In this document: piece after piece, positions 1-6,127 of the stretch | Numbering within the stretch: the stretch's first letter is position 1 | How the letters are laid out: each line of letters starts with the position of its first letter | NCBI GenBank assembly: GCA_003510825.1 | Contig: DOKO01000472.1 | Coordinates: forward strand, 1 to 10,278 | From: Stenotrophomonas sp. | Lineage (GTDB): Bacteria > Pseudomonadota > Gammaproteobacteria > Xanthomonadales > Xanthomonadaceae | Reading direction: 5' to 3' | DNA length: 10,278 nt | Made by a program: the position numbers and the translations under genes | The notes under the pieces: generated by a model | Told to the model about the DNA's origin: nothing | The model's database searches: none | What the model saw: only the letters and a program-made list of their open reading frames with translations

Positions 1-270
1 GGCCGGGGTCGCGGTGCGGCGGCGGGTCACCGCAGCGATCACTGCATCAGCGGCGGTGCGCGGCTTCGACGGCGGCGGCGGGGCGATCTCGCGGCGCGAG
101 GCTTCCAGTGCTCGCTGCACGGCGCTCTCGTCGTAATGGGCGGCGGCGACGATCTCCACGCCTTCCTCGATCCGGCGGTTGGACAGGATCACGGCGTCGG
201 GGCCATGTTCCTTGCGCACCAGGTTCATGGCCGAGCGCATGTCGGCGGCGACGAATCGTTTGATTTTCAT
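1..270 (-). CDS. flhF: FlhF, SRP-type GTPase for polar flagellum placement (N-terminal 90 residues only)
   Basis: FlhF is an SRP-family GTPase that, in polar flagellates, recruits early flagellar parts such as FliF to the cell pole and works against FlhG/FleN on flagellar number. The visible part is the N-terminal region: it opens MKIKRFVAADMRSAMNLV and continues RKEHGPDAVILSNRRIEEG, the usual FlhF start. An Ala/Pro/Arg-rich stretch follows from about residue 60 and leads towards the NG GTPase domain, which lies outside the window, so no G-motif can be checked. The start at 270 is chosen because FlhF proteins commonly begin MKIKRF, but no clear ribosome site precedes it. An in-frame GTG at 336 with AAGGGG ten bases upstream would add 22 residues. 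The gene follows flhA after 145 bp, the usual flhA-flhF order. Identity is secure; the start is not. Confidence 0.9.
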   Translation of the reverse strand, partial: MKIKRFVAADMRSAMNLVRKEHGPDAVILSNRRIEEGVEIVAAAHYDESAVQRALEASRREIAPPPPSKPRTAADAVIAAVTRRRTATPA

Positions 271-415
271 GCTGTGGTCACGGGACGAAGTCGGCGGAGT
301 GGCGGTCGAGGAACGCGGGTGGTCGGTGGTCTGCACGGTTCGGGTTCCCCTTGGAATCTGTCGTGTATTGCGGTTTGAAAGTGGTGTCTGTTTTCTGGCG
401 CGTGGAAGGCGGGCG
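271..415 (-). other. flhA-flhF intergenic region
   Basis: This 145-bp gap separates the flhA stop from the preferred flhF start. Positions 350-400 are clearly richer in A/T than the flanks, which would suit a promoter for flhF. I looked on the minus strand for a GG-N10-GC sigma-54 core and found none, and saw no convincing sigma-28 or sigma-70 boxes. There is no GC hairpin followed by T residues, so no intrinsic terminator is called and flhF may simply be read from the flhBA transcript. If flhF really starts at the GTG at 336, half of this gap is coding. Confidence 0.4.
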
Positions 416-2518
416 TCAGCTGATCGTTCCGACCAGTTTCAGGCGCTTGTCTTCCGGCACCTCGCTGTAGGCCAGGACCGACAGCGACGGAACGCTGTGG
501 CGGACCAGGCGGGCCAGCGCGGCACGCACCGGGCCCGGTACCAGCACGACCGCCGGCTCGTTTCGCGCTTCCTGCTTGCTGACACATTCGGCCAGGCTCT
601 GGTGCAGTCGCTCTGCGAGTCCGGGTTCCAGCGCGGCGCCGTTGCCCTGCGTGGACTCCTGCAAGACACGTTCCAATTGCGGGTTGAGGGTGAACACCGG
701 CAGCTCCGCCGACATTCCGGCGATCTCCTGCACGATGAAGCGGCCCAGCGCGGTGCGCACGGCAGCGGTCAGCGTGGCCGGGTCCTGGCTCATGGGGGCG
801 TGCTCGACCAGCGCTTCGGCGATCTTGCGCAGCTGGCGGATCGGAATGCGCTCGACCAGCAGGTTCTGCAGCACGCGCACGACTGCCGACAGCGGCAGCG
901 CCTTCGGCGTCAGATCTTCGACGAGCTTGGGCGCGCTCTTGCCCAGGTTGGCCAGCAGGTGCTGGACCTCTTCGTGGCCCAGCAGTTCCGGCGCGTGCTC
1001 GCGGATCAGGTGCGACAGATGAGTGGCGACCACGGTGGCCGGGTCGACCACGGTGTAGCCCATGGTCTCGGCCTGGGCGCGCTGGTGCGGCTGGATCCAG
1101 GTGGCATCGAGGCCGAACGCGGGGTCCTTGCCGGCGATGCCTTCCAGCGGGCCCAGCGCGCTGCCGGGGTCCAGCGCCAGTTCGCGGTCGGGGTGGATGT
1201 CGGCGGTGGCCACCGGCACGCCATGCACCAGCACGCGGTAGCCGTTGGCCGGCAGTTCCAGGTTGTCGCGGATGTGCACGGATGGGATCAGGAAGCCCAC
1301 GTCCTGGGTCAGCTTGCGGCGCACACCCTTGATGCGCGCCATCAGCTCGCCGCCCTGGTTGGCATCCACCAGCGGGATCAGCCGGTAGCCCACTTCCAGG
1401 CCCAGCGGATCGACCGGGCGCAGTTCGTCCCAGCTCAGTTCGGCGGTGGGTGCGGCGGCCGGGCGGCCGAGGGCATTCAACGGGCCGGCTTCAGCGGCGG
1501 CCGCGGCCGGATCGACAGCGGGGGCCTGGCTCTTGCGGTACAGCTTCCAGGCGATGAAGCCAAGGATCGCGGCCAGCGTCAGGAAAGCGACGTTGGGCAT
1601 CCCCGGCACCAGGCCGACCAGGCCGATGATGCCGGCGGTGATGGCCAGGGCGCGGTACTGGCCGAACACCTGGCCGGTCATGGCCTGGGCCATGTCCTGC
1701 GAGCGCGAGGCGCGGGTGACCAGCATCGCCACGGCGCTGGAGATCAGCAGCGCCGGCAGCTGCGCCACCAGGCCGTCACCGATGGACAGCAGGGTGTAGG
1801 TGGCGGCGGCATCGCCGAACGGCATGCCATGCTGCAGCACGCCCACGGCCAGGCCACCGAGCATGTTGATGAACAGGATCAGGATGCCGGCGATGGCGTC
1901 GCCGCGGATGAACTTGCTGGCACCGTCCATCGCACCGTAGAAGTCGGCTTCCTCGCGGACTTCTTCACGACGGGCCTTGGCTTCTTCACGCGTCAGCAAA
2001 CCGGCGTTCAGATCGGCGTCGATGGCCATCTGCTTGCCGGGCATGGCGTCGAGGATGAAGCGCGCGGTCACTTCCGAGACGCGCCCGGCGCCCTTGGTGA
2101 TGACCACGAAGTTGATGATGGTGAGGATGGCGAAGACCACGATGCCCACGGCGTAGTTGCCGCCGATGACGAATTCACCGAAGGCGGCGATGACCTTGCC
2201 GGCCGCCTCGTGGCCGTTCTGGCCGTGCAGCAGGATGACGCGGGTGGAGGCCACGTTCAGCGCCAGCCGCAGCATGGTGGTGACCAGCAGCACGATCGGG
2301 AAGATCGTGAAGTCCAGCGGGCGCTTCACGTAGACGACCGCCAGCAGCACCATCAGCGAGATGGCGATGTTGAAGGTGAACAGTGCATCGAGCACCGGCG
2401 CGGCCAGCGGCACCACGACCATGGCCAGCAGGGCCAGCACGATCAGGGGTGCGCCAAGACCCTGGCGGATCATCTCGAGGGCGCGGCGGGTATTGAAGCC
2501 GGAAGCCTGGGCGTTCAC
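416..2518 (-). CDS. flhA: FlhA, flagellar type III export gate protein
   Basis: FlhA is the large inner-membrane subunit of the flagellar export gate. Its membrane half helps couple proton flow to secretion, and its cytoplasmic half forms a nonameric ring that docks chaperone-substrate complexes. The 700-residue product has the usual length. Hydrophobic segments fill roughly the first 330 residues, starting near LGAPLIVLALLAMVVV. FHIPEP-family signatures are present: RLALNVASTRVIL near residue 84 and GAGRVSEVTARFILDAMPGK near 143. An Ala/Pro-rich linker near residue 340 leads to the soluble domain, which includes GYTVVDPATVVATHL and HAPELLGHEEVQ. The start codon is GTG, with GGAGG six bases upstream, and it overlaps the flhB stop by 4 bp, so the two genes are probably translationally coupled. 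No defect is seen. The related virulence-type homologue (SctV) is unlikely given the all-flagellar context. Confidence 0.97.
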   Translation of the reverse strand: MNAQASGFNTRRALEMIRQGLGAPLIVLALLAMVVVPLAAPVLDALFTFNIAISLMVLLAVVYVKRPLDFTIFPIVLLVTTMLRLALNVASTRVILLHGQNGHEAAGKVIAAFGEFVIGGNYAVGIVVFAILTIINFVVITKGAGRVSEVTARFILDAMPGKQMAIDADLNAGLLTREEAKARREEVREEADFYGAMDGASKFIRGDAIAGILILFINMLGGLAVGVLQHGMPFGDAAATYTLLSIGDGLVAQLPALLISSAVAMLVTRASRSQDMAQAMTGQVFGQYRALAITAGIIGLVGLVPGMPNVAFLTLAAILGFIAWKLYRKSQAPAVDPAAAAAEAGPLNALGRPAAAPTAELSWDELRPVDPLGLEVGYRLIPLVDANQGGELMARIKGVRRKLTQDVGFLIPSVHIRDNLELPANGYRVLVHGVPVATADIHPDRELALDPGSALGPLEGIAGKDPAFGLDATWIQPHQRAQAETMGYTVVDPATVVATHLSHLIREHAPELLGHEEVQHLLANLGKSAPKLVEDLTPKALPLSAVVRVLQNLLVERIPIRQLRKIAEALVEHAPMSQDPATLTAAVRTALGRFIVQEIAGMSAELPVFTLNPQLERVLQESTQGNGAALEPGLAERLHQSLAECVSKQEARNEPAVVLVPGPVRAALARLVRHSVPSLSVLAYSEVPEDKRLKLVGTIS

Positions 2519-3645
2519 GGGCGGCCTCCCTTGCCGAATTCATCCACGTCCACGTGCGGGGCGGACGGCATCGGGCCGGTCCGCCAGCTACGCAGCTGGT
2601 AGACGTAGGACAGCACCTGGGCGACGGCGGAGTACAGTCTCACGGGAATTTCCTTTCCGAGTTGCCCCTCCCGATACAAGGCGCGTGCCAAAGGCGGGGC
2701 AGAGACGATTGCAACCTTGTTGCCGTCGGCCACTTCACGGATGCGCAGGGCGGTTTCGTCCACGCCCAGGGCGACCACCGTGGGGGCCCCCATGCTGCCG
2801 CCCTCGTACTTCAGGGCGACCGCGTAGTGGGTGGGGTTGACCACCACCACGTCGGCGGTGGGCACTGCTTCCATCATCCGGCGGTTGGCCAGCTGCTGCT
2901 GCATGTGGCGGATGCGGCCCTTCACTTCCGGGCTGCCCTCGCTTTCCTTCATTTCCCGGCGCAGTTCCTCGCGGGTCATCTTCAGCTTGCGCGTCCAGTT
3001 CCAGCGCTGGTACGGGGCATCGATGGCGGCCAGCACCAGCATCGCCCCGGCGGCGGCCAGCAGCAGCTTCAGGGTGAAGCCCAGGCCATGGGCGACGGCC
3101 GATTCCAGTGGCTGGTTCAGCAGGCCGCGCAGGCTGTCGAAGCTGGCGGCGAACACCAGGGTGGCCGAGGCGCCGACAAACCCCATGCGCAGCAGTGATT
3201 TGATGAGCTCGGCGACGGCTTCGGCGCCCCACATGCGCTTCAGTCCGGACAGCGGACTGAGGCGACTGGGGTCGGGCATCAGCGACTTGTTCGACCAGCG
3301 CAGGCCGCCCATCACCACGGGCGCCAGGAAGCTGGCCAGGATGCAGACCAGCAACAACGGCCAGCAGGCCATCATCAGGCGCAGGAACAACATGCCGAAA
3401 TGACCGAACAGCAGCTGCGGGTTCTGCCACAGGGCCGGTTCCGGGCTGAGCGCGGCGCGCATCCAGGCCCGCCCGCCGGCGCCCAGCGAGGCGGCGCTGG
3501 CCATGATGGCGATGATGCCGGCGCCGAACACGGCCACGGTCGCCAGTTCCTTCGAACGCGGGATGTTGCCCTGTTCCCGGGCTTCACGCAGGCGTTTTTC
3601 GGTTGGTTGTTCGGTTTTTTCGCCTGCGTCTTCGTTCTCGGACAT
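2515..3645 (-). CDS. flhB: FlhB, export-gate substrate-specificity switch protein
   Basis: FlhB sits in the export gate and switches secretion from rod/hook to filament substrates after self-cleavage of its cytoplasmic domain. The 376-residue product shows the family N-terminus (DAGEKTEQPTEKRLREAREQG), four hydrophobic segments between about residues 33 and 210, and the autocleavage motif NPTH at residues 270-273, where cleavage is expected between N270 and P271. The reading frame stays open upstream to an ATG at 3717, but that would add 24 residues with no family resemblance and would begin next to a SMAG repeat. A sigma-54 promoter candidate at 3679-3694 also lies inside that extension. The start at 3645 is therefore preferred although its ribosome site is weak. 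The last codon overlaps flhA. The C-terminal tail after residue 350 is variable in the family. Confidence 0.96.
   Translation of the reverse strand: MSENEDAGEKTEQPTEKRLREAREQGNIPRSKELATVAVFGAGIIAIMASAASLGAGGRAWMRAALSPEPALWQNPQLLFGHFGMLFLRLMMACWPLLLVCILASFLAPVVMGGLRWSNKSLMPDPSRLSPLSGLKRMWGAEAVAELIKSLLRMGFVGASATLVFAASFDSLRGLLNQPLESAVAHGLGFTLKLLLAAAGAMLVLAAIDAPYQRWNWTRKLKMTREELRREMKESEGSPEVKGRIRHMQQQLANRRMMEAVPTADVVVVNPTHYAVALKYEGGSMGAPTVVALGVDETALRIREVADGNKVAIVSAPPLARALYREGQLGKEIPVRLYSAVAQVLSYVYQLRSWRTGPMPSAPHVDVDEFGKGGRP
2525..2529 (-). promoter_or_regulatory. Ribosome binding site of flhA
   Basis: GGAGG on the minus strand, six bases before the GTG start of flhA and inside the last codons of flhB. 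It supports the non-ATG start and fits coupled translation through the 4-bp overlap. Confidence 0.75.
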
Positions 3646-3678
3646 CACGGGCACTGCGGCTGGGGTTGCCGGGGTGCG

Positions 3679-3694
3679 TGCAAGAACTGTTCCG
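3679..3694 (-). promoter_or_regulatory. Candidate sigma-54 promoter of flhB(A)
   Basis: The minus strand reads CGGAACAGTTCTTGCA. Against the sigma-54 consensus TGGCACG-N4-TTGCW it has the invariant GG at -24, A and C at the next matching positions, the exact 10-base spacing, and a complete TTGCA at -12. The predicted start is near 3668, giving a leader of about 23 bases before flhB. Sigma-54 control of flagellar structural operons through FleQ-type activators is established in related polar flagellates. Its use here is inference from the match alone. The core also holds the small inverted repeat GAAC-A-GTTC. Confidence 0.5.
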
Positions 3695-3726
3695 TGACGG
3701 CGCTGCCGCAGGTGCATCGGGCCTCG

Positions 3727-3751
3727 GTAGAGCCGAGCCCATGCTCGGCTG
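3727..3751 (+). repeat. SMAG (GTAG-type REP) element 1
   Basis: GTAG followed by a perfect 8-bp palindrome, AGCCGAGC (3731-3738) and GCTCGGCT (3743-3750), with a four-base loop. This is the layout of the GTAG-headed REP elements (SMAG) of Stenotrophomonas, which are thought to be moved by REP-associated tyrosine transposases. It faces element 2, and the outer arms 3727-3738 and 3787-3798 pair perfectly over 12 bp. Transcribed RNA could therefore fold as one 72-base hairpin. Confidence 0.85.
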
Positions 3752-3773
3752 CCCTTCGCGCACTGGCCAGACC

Positions 3774-3798
3774 CAGCCGAGCGCAGGCTCGGCTCTAC
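3774..3798 (-). repeat. SMAG element 2, supplies a stop codon
   Basis: Minus-strand copy: GTAG at 3798-3795, then an 8-bp perfect stem (3787-3794 with 3775-3782) around a four-base loop. It is convergent with element 1 and in the same orientation as element 3. The TAG of its GTAG head is the in-frame stop codon of the MHYT-GGDEF-EAL gene, so the coding sequence ends exactly at the head of this repeat. Confidence 0.85.
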
Positions 3799-5975
3799 AG
3801 TGACGGGTGGTCGGACCCAGCCGAGCGTCGGCTAGGCTCTACAGGGGGGGCATCGCCGTTGGGCGGCGGGCTCTGCGCCAGTTCCACCCGTGGCCGCGGC
3901 AGGTCGTGCAGCTGCATGAAGCGGGCGGCATCCACCGGCCGGCCCAGCAGGAAGCCCTGCAGGTAGTCGCAGCCCAGCCGCTCCAGGTACGCCCGCTGGG
4001 CAGCCGTCTCCACGCCCTCGGCCACGATGTCCATGTCCAGCGCGTGGCCCAGGGCCACGATGGCCGAGACGATCACTACGTCCTCGGCACTGTGTTCCAG
4101 GTCGCGCACGAAGGCGTGGTCGATCTTGATCTCGGTGGCCGGCAGCCGCTTCAGGTACAGCAGGCTGGAATAGCCGGTGCCGAAATCGTCGATGGAAATG
4201 CCCACACCCAGGGCCGACAGCGCCTGCAGCAGGCGCAGACTGGTGTCGGTATCGCGCATCACCGTGCTTTCGGTGATCTCCAGCACCAGCTGGCGCGGGG
4301 TGATGCGATGGCGCTCGAGCACCTCGGTCACATCCTGCAGCAGGTGCGGCGAGCCAAACTGCACCGGCGACAGGTTGACCGACATCGACCAGCCCTCATG
4401 GCCGGCGTCGTGCCAGCGGCGCAGCTGCGCGCAGGCCTGGTCCAGCGCCCAGCGGCCGATTTCGTTGATGGCGCCACTGCGCTCGGCCAGGCGGATGAAG
4501 CGGTCCGGCGGGATCAGCCCGTGCTCGGGATGGCGCCAGCGGATCAGCGCCTCGGCACCGGCCACCTTCTGCGTGGCCACCTGGATCTTCGGCTGGAAGT
4601 GCAGGAACAGCTGGTCGCTGCTGATCGCTTTGCGCAGGTCGGCCAGCAGGCGGAACTGCTGCTCGGCGCTGTCGTTCATCCAGTCGGCGAACATCACGAA
4701 GGCGTTGCGGCCCGATTCCTTGGCCTGGTACATCGCTGCATCGGCGAAGGCCATCAGCTGCCGTTCGCTGGCGGCGTGGTCGGGGCAGATTGCCACGCCG
4801 ATGCTGGCGGTCACCTGCAGTTCGCTGTCGGGCAGCAGCGGGGCGCTGCCCACCGCCTGCAGGATGCGCCGGGCCAGGGTCGGCAGATCCTCGTCGTGTT
4901 CGATGCGCACCACCAGCACGAACTCATCGCCGCCCAGACGGGCCAGCAGGTCGTTGGGCCGCAGCAGCTGGCGCGTGCGTTCGGCCACCGCCACCAGCAG
5001 CGCATCACCGGCCTGGTGGCCATAGGCATCATTGACCTGCTTGAAGCCATCCAGGTCCATGAACATCACCGCGAAGCGGCTGCCGCCCTGTTCGGCCTCG
5101 GCCAGCGCCTGCACGATGCCCCGCTGCAGCAGCAGCCGGTTCGGCAGGCGGGTGAGCGGATCGTGCAGCGCTGCCTGGGTGAGTTCCTGCTGGGCATCGG
5201 TCAGCGAAGTGCTCAGCATCGAGTTGCGCAGGCGCAGCAGCTGCGCCTCCACCCGCTGGTCCATCCAGGACACCACCAGCACCACCGCCAGGATCGCCAC
5301 GGTGAGCACTACCACCAGCATCGCCAGCCAGGTGCTCTGCAGGCCATCGCCCACGGCCGCACCGCAGACGCTGCCTTCCGGAAAGCGGGCGGCGGCCATG
5401 CCGGTGTAGTGCATGCCGACGATGGCAAGGCCGAGCAGGCCGGCGGCCGCCAGTCGATCAACGCTGCGGGTGTGCTGCGCGCGCAGCCGGAAGGCGACGT
5501 ACAGGGCGACCCATGAGGCGGCCACTGCGACCAGCAGCGACAGCGCCAGCCAGACCGGGTCGTAGTCGATGCCCGGGTTCATGCGCATCGCAGCCATGCC
5601 GACGTAGTGCATGCCGGCGATGCCCGTGCCCATCAGCACCGCGCCACCGGCCAGGCGCGGGTGTGGCAGGGTGCGCAGCGAAACCAGCCACAGTGCGAAC
5701 ACCGAGGCGGCGATGGCCATGCCCAGTGAGAGCAGGGTGATCGGCAGGTCGTAGCCCAGCGGGATGGGCAGGTCGAAGGCGAGCATGCCGATGAAGTGCA
5801 TGGACCAGATGCCCAGGCCCATGGCAAAACCGCCGCCCAGCCGCCACCACCAGGTGGCGCCTTTGCCGGGCGCGGTAACCGTGCGGCCGGCCATGGCCAG
5901 CGCGGTGTACGACGCCATCACTGCGACCAGCAGCGAAACGGCTACCAGCCACGGGTTGTACGTGCCTACCAGCAT
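3795..5975 (-). CDS. MHYT-GGDEF-EAL membrane protein, probable dual c-di-GMP cyclase/phosphodiesterase
   Basis: This 726-residue inner-membrane protein should make and/or degrade cyclic di-GMP. Residues 1-236 form about seven membrane helices with three MHYT-type motifs, MHFIGM (59-64), MHYVGM (122-127) and MHYTGM (188-193). This domain is proposed to bind metal and sense a diatomic gas, as in Pseudomonas MucR and NbdA. The GGDEF domain (about 265-430) keeps GGDEF at 348-352 and the RxxD inhibitory site RPND at 339-342, five residues upstream. The EAL domain (about 442-690) keeps EAL 475-477, NLS 534-536, LEITES 565-570, DDFGTGYSS 596-604, KID 617-619 and AEGVE 652-656. Both domains look catalytically competent; which activity dominates cannot be told. 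The start has GGGAG eight bases upstream. The last 16 residues are encoded largely by SMAG element 3. Its place inside the flagellar cluster suggests control of motility. Confidence 0.93.
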   Translation of the reverse strand: MLVGTYNPWLVAVSLLVAVMASYTALAMAGRTVTAPGKGATWWWRLGGGFAMGLGIWSMHFIGMLAFDLPIPLGYDLPITLLSLGMAIAASVFALWLVSLRTLPHPRLAGGAVLMGTGIAGMHYVGMAAMRMNPGIDYDPVWLALSLLVAVAASWVALYVAFRLRAQHTRSVDRLAAAGLLGLAIVGMHYTGMAAARFPEGSVCGAAVGDGLQSTWLAMLVVVLTVAILAVVLVVSWMDQRVEAQLLRLRNSMLSTSLTDAQQELTQAALHDPLTRLPNRLLLQRGIVQALAEAEQGGSRFAVMFMDLDGFKQVNDAYGHQAGDALLVAVAERTRQLLRPNDLLARLGGDEFVLVVRIEHDEDLPTLARRILQAVGSAPLLPDSELQVTASIGVAICPDHAASERQLMAFADAAMYQAKESGRNAFVMFADWMNDSAEQQFRLLADLRKAISSDQLFLHFQPKIQVATQKVAGAEALIRWRHPEHGLIPPDRFIRLAERSGAINEIGRWALDQACAQLRRWHDAGHEGWSMSVNLSPVQFGSPHLLQDVTEVLERHRITPRQLVLEITESTVMRDTDTSLRLLQALSALGVGISIDDFGTGYSSLLYLKRLPATEIKIDHAFVRDLEHSAEDVVIVSAIVALGHALDMDIVAEGVETAAQRAYLERLGCDYLQGFLLGRPVDAARFMQLHDLPRPRVELAQSPPPNGDAPPVEPSRRSAGSDHPSL
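3818..3842 (-). repeat. SMAG element 3, inside coding sequence
   Basis: Minus-strand GTAG (3842-3839) followed by 8-base arms with one mismatch (AGCCTAGC against GCTCGGCT). It lies wholly inside the MHYT-GGDEF-EAL gene and is translated as roughly VEPSRRSAG (residues 712-720). It is in the same orientation as element 2, 19 bp away. The mismatch suggests the palindrome has begun to decay, or was altered under coding constraint. Confidence 0.75.
3844..3850 (-). repeat. Seven-C homopolymer in the 3' end of the c-di-GMP gene
   Basis: Seven consecutive G on the plus strand (C on the coding strand), two bases before the GTAG of SMAG element 3. In the current frame it reads GCC CCC CCT GTA GAG. With six C the next codons become CTG TAG, and with eight they become TGT AGA GCC TAG. 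Any single-base slip therefore ends the protein within the SMAG. Confidence 0.9.
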
Positions 5976-5983
5976 TCGTCTTT

Positions 5984-5988
5984 CTCCC
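5984..5988 (-). promoter_or_regulatory. Ribosome binding site of the MHYT-GGDEF-EAL gene
   Basis: GGGAG on the minus strand eight bases before the ATG at 5975. It fixes the start at the residue from which the first membrane helix follows directly. Confidence 0.75.
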
Positions 5989-6035
5989 GGACCTTCCTGT
6001 CGACGGAAAAACTACGTTGGGGCATGGATGAGGCA

Positions 6036-6057
6036 GGCAGCCCGCACGGCGGCTGCC
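6036..6057 (-). other. Stem-loop between fliR and the c-di-GMP gene
   Basis: A perfect 7-bp inverted repeat, GGCAGCC (6036-6042) and GGCTGCC (6051-6057), with an 8-base loop. It is not followed by a T run on the minus strand, so it is not called as an intrinsic terminator. It could slow the polymerase or protect the end of the fliR transcript. It overlaps the weak sigma-54 candidate at 6043-6058. Confidence 0.4.
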
Positions 6058-6058
6058 A
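6043..6058 (-). promoter_or_regulatory. Weak sigma-54 promoter candidate for the MHYT-GGDEF-EAL gene
   Basis: The minus strand reads TGGCAGCCGCCGTGCG. It matches TGGCA at -24 and TGC at -12 with correct spacing, but misses the C and G after TGGCA, the first T of TTGC and the final A/T. The predicted start near 6032 would give a leader of about 56 bases. In GC-rich DNA such a partial match can arise by chance, so this is a suggestion only. Confidence 0.25.
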
Positions 6059-6127
6059 GGTGCGGCGTCCCCCTGGGCACCGCCCATTCACTCTAGCGCG
6101 AAGCAGGGGCGGAGGGGTAGATGCGCG

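Noticed and set aside
271..415. Search for a sigma-54 or sigma-28 promoter of flhF
   Set aside because: No GG-N10-GC pair on the minus strand and no convincing other boxes, so none is called.
179..2602. 807-codon open frame on the plus strand antisense to flhA
   Set aside because: Rich in His, Gln, Arg, Gly and Asp with no domain pattern. It is the typical antisense shadow of a GC-rich gene, and flhA on the other strand is unambiguous.
3646..3717. N-terminal extension of flhB from an ATG at 3717 with GAGG just before it
   Set aside because: The extra 24 residues look nothing like FlhB, whereas MSENEDAGEKTEQPTEKR does. The sigma-54 candidate would lie inside the extension.
3807..5516. 569-codon plus-strand open frame opposite the GGDEF-EAL gene
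   Set aside because: Same low-complexity His/Gln/Ala composition and no recognisable fold; a codon-bias shadow.
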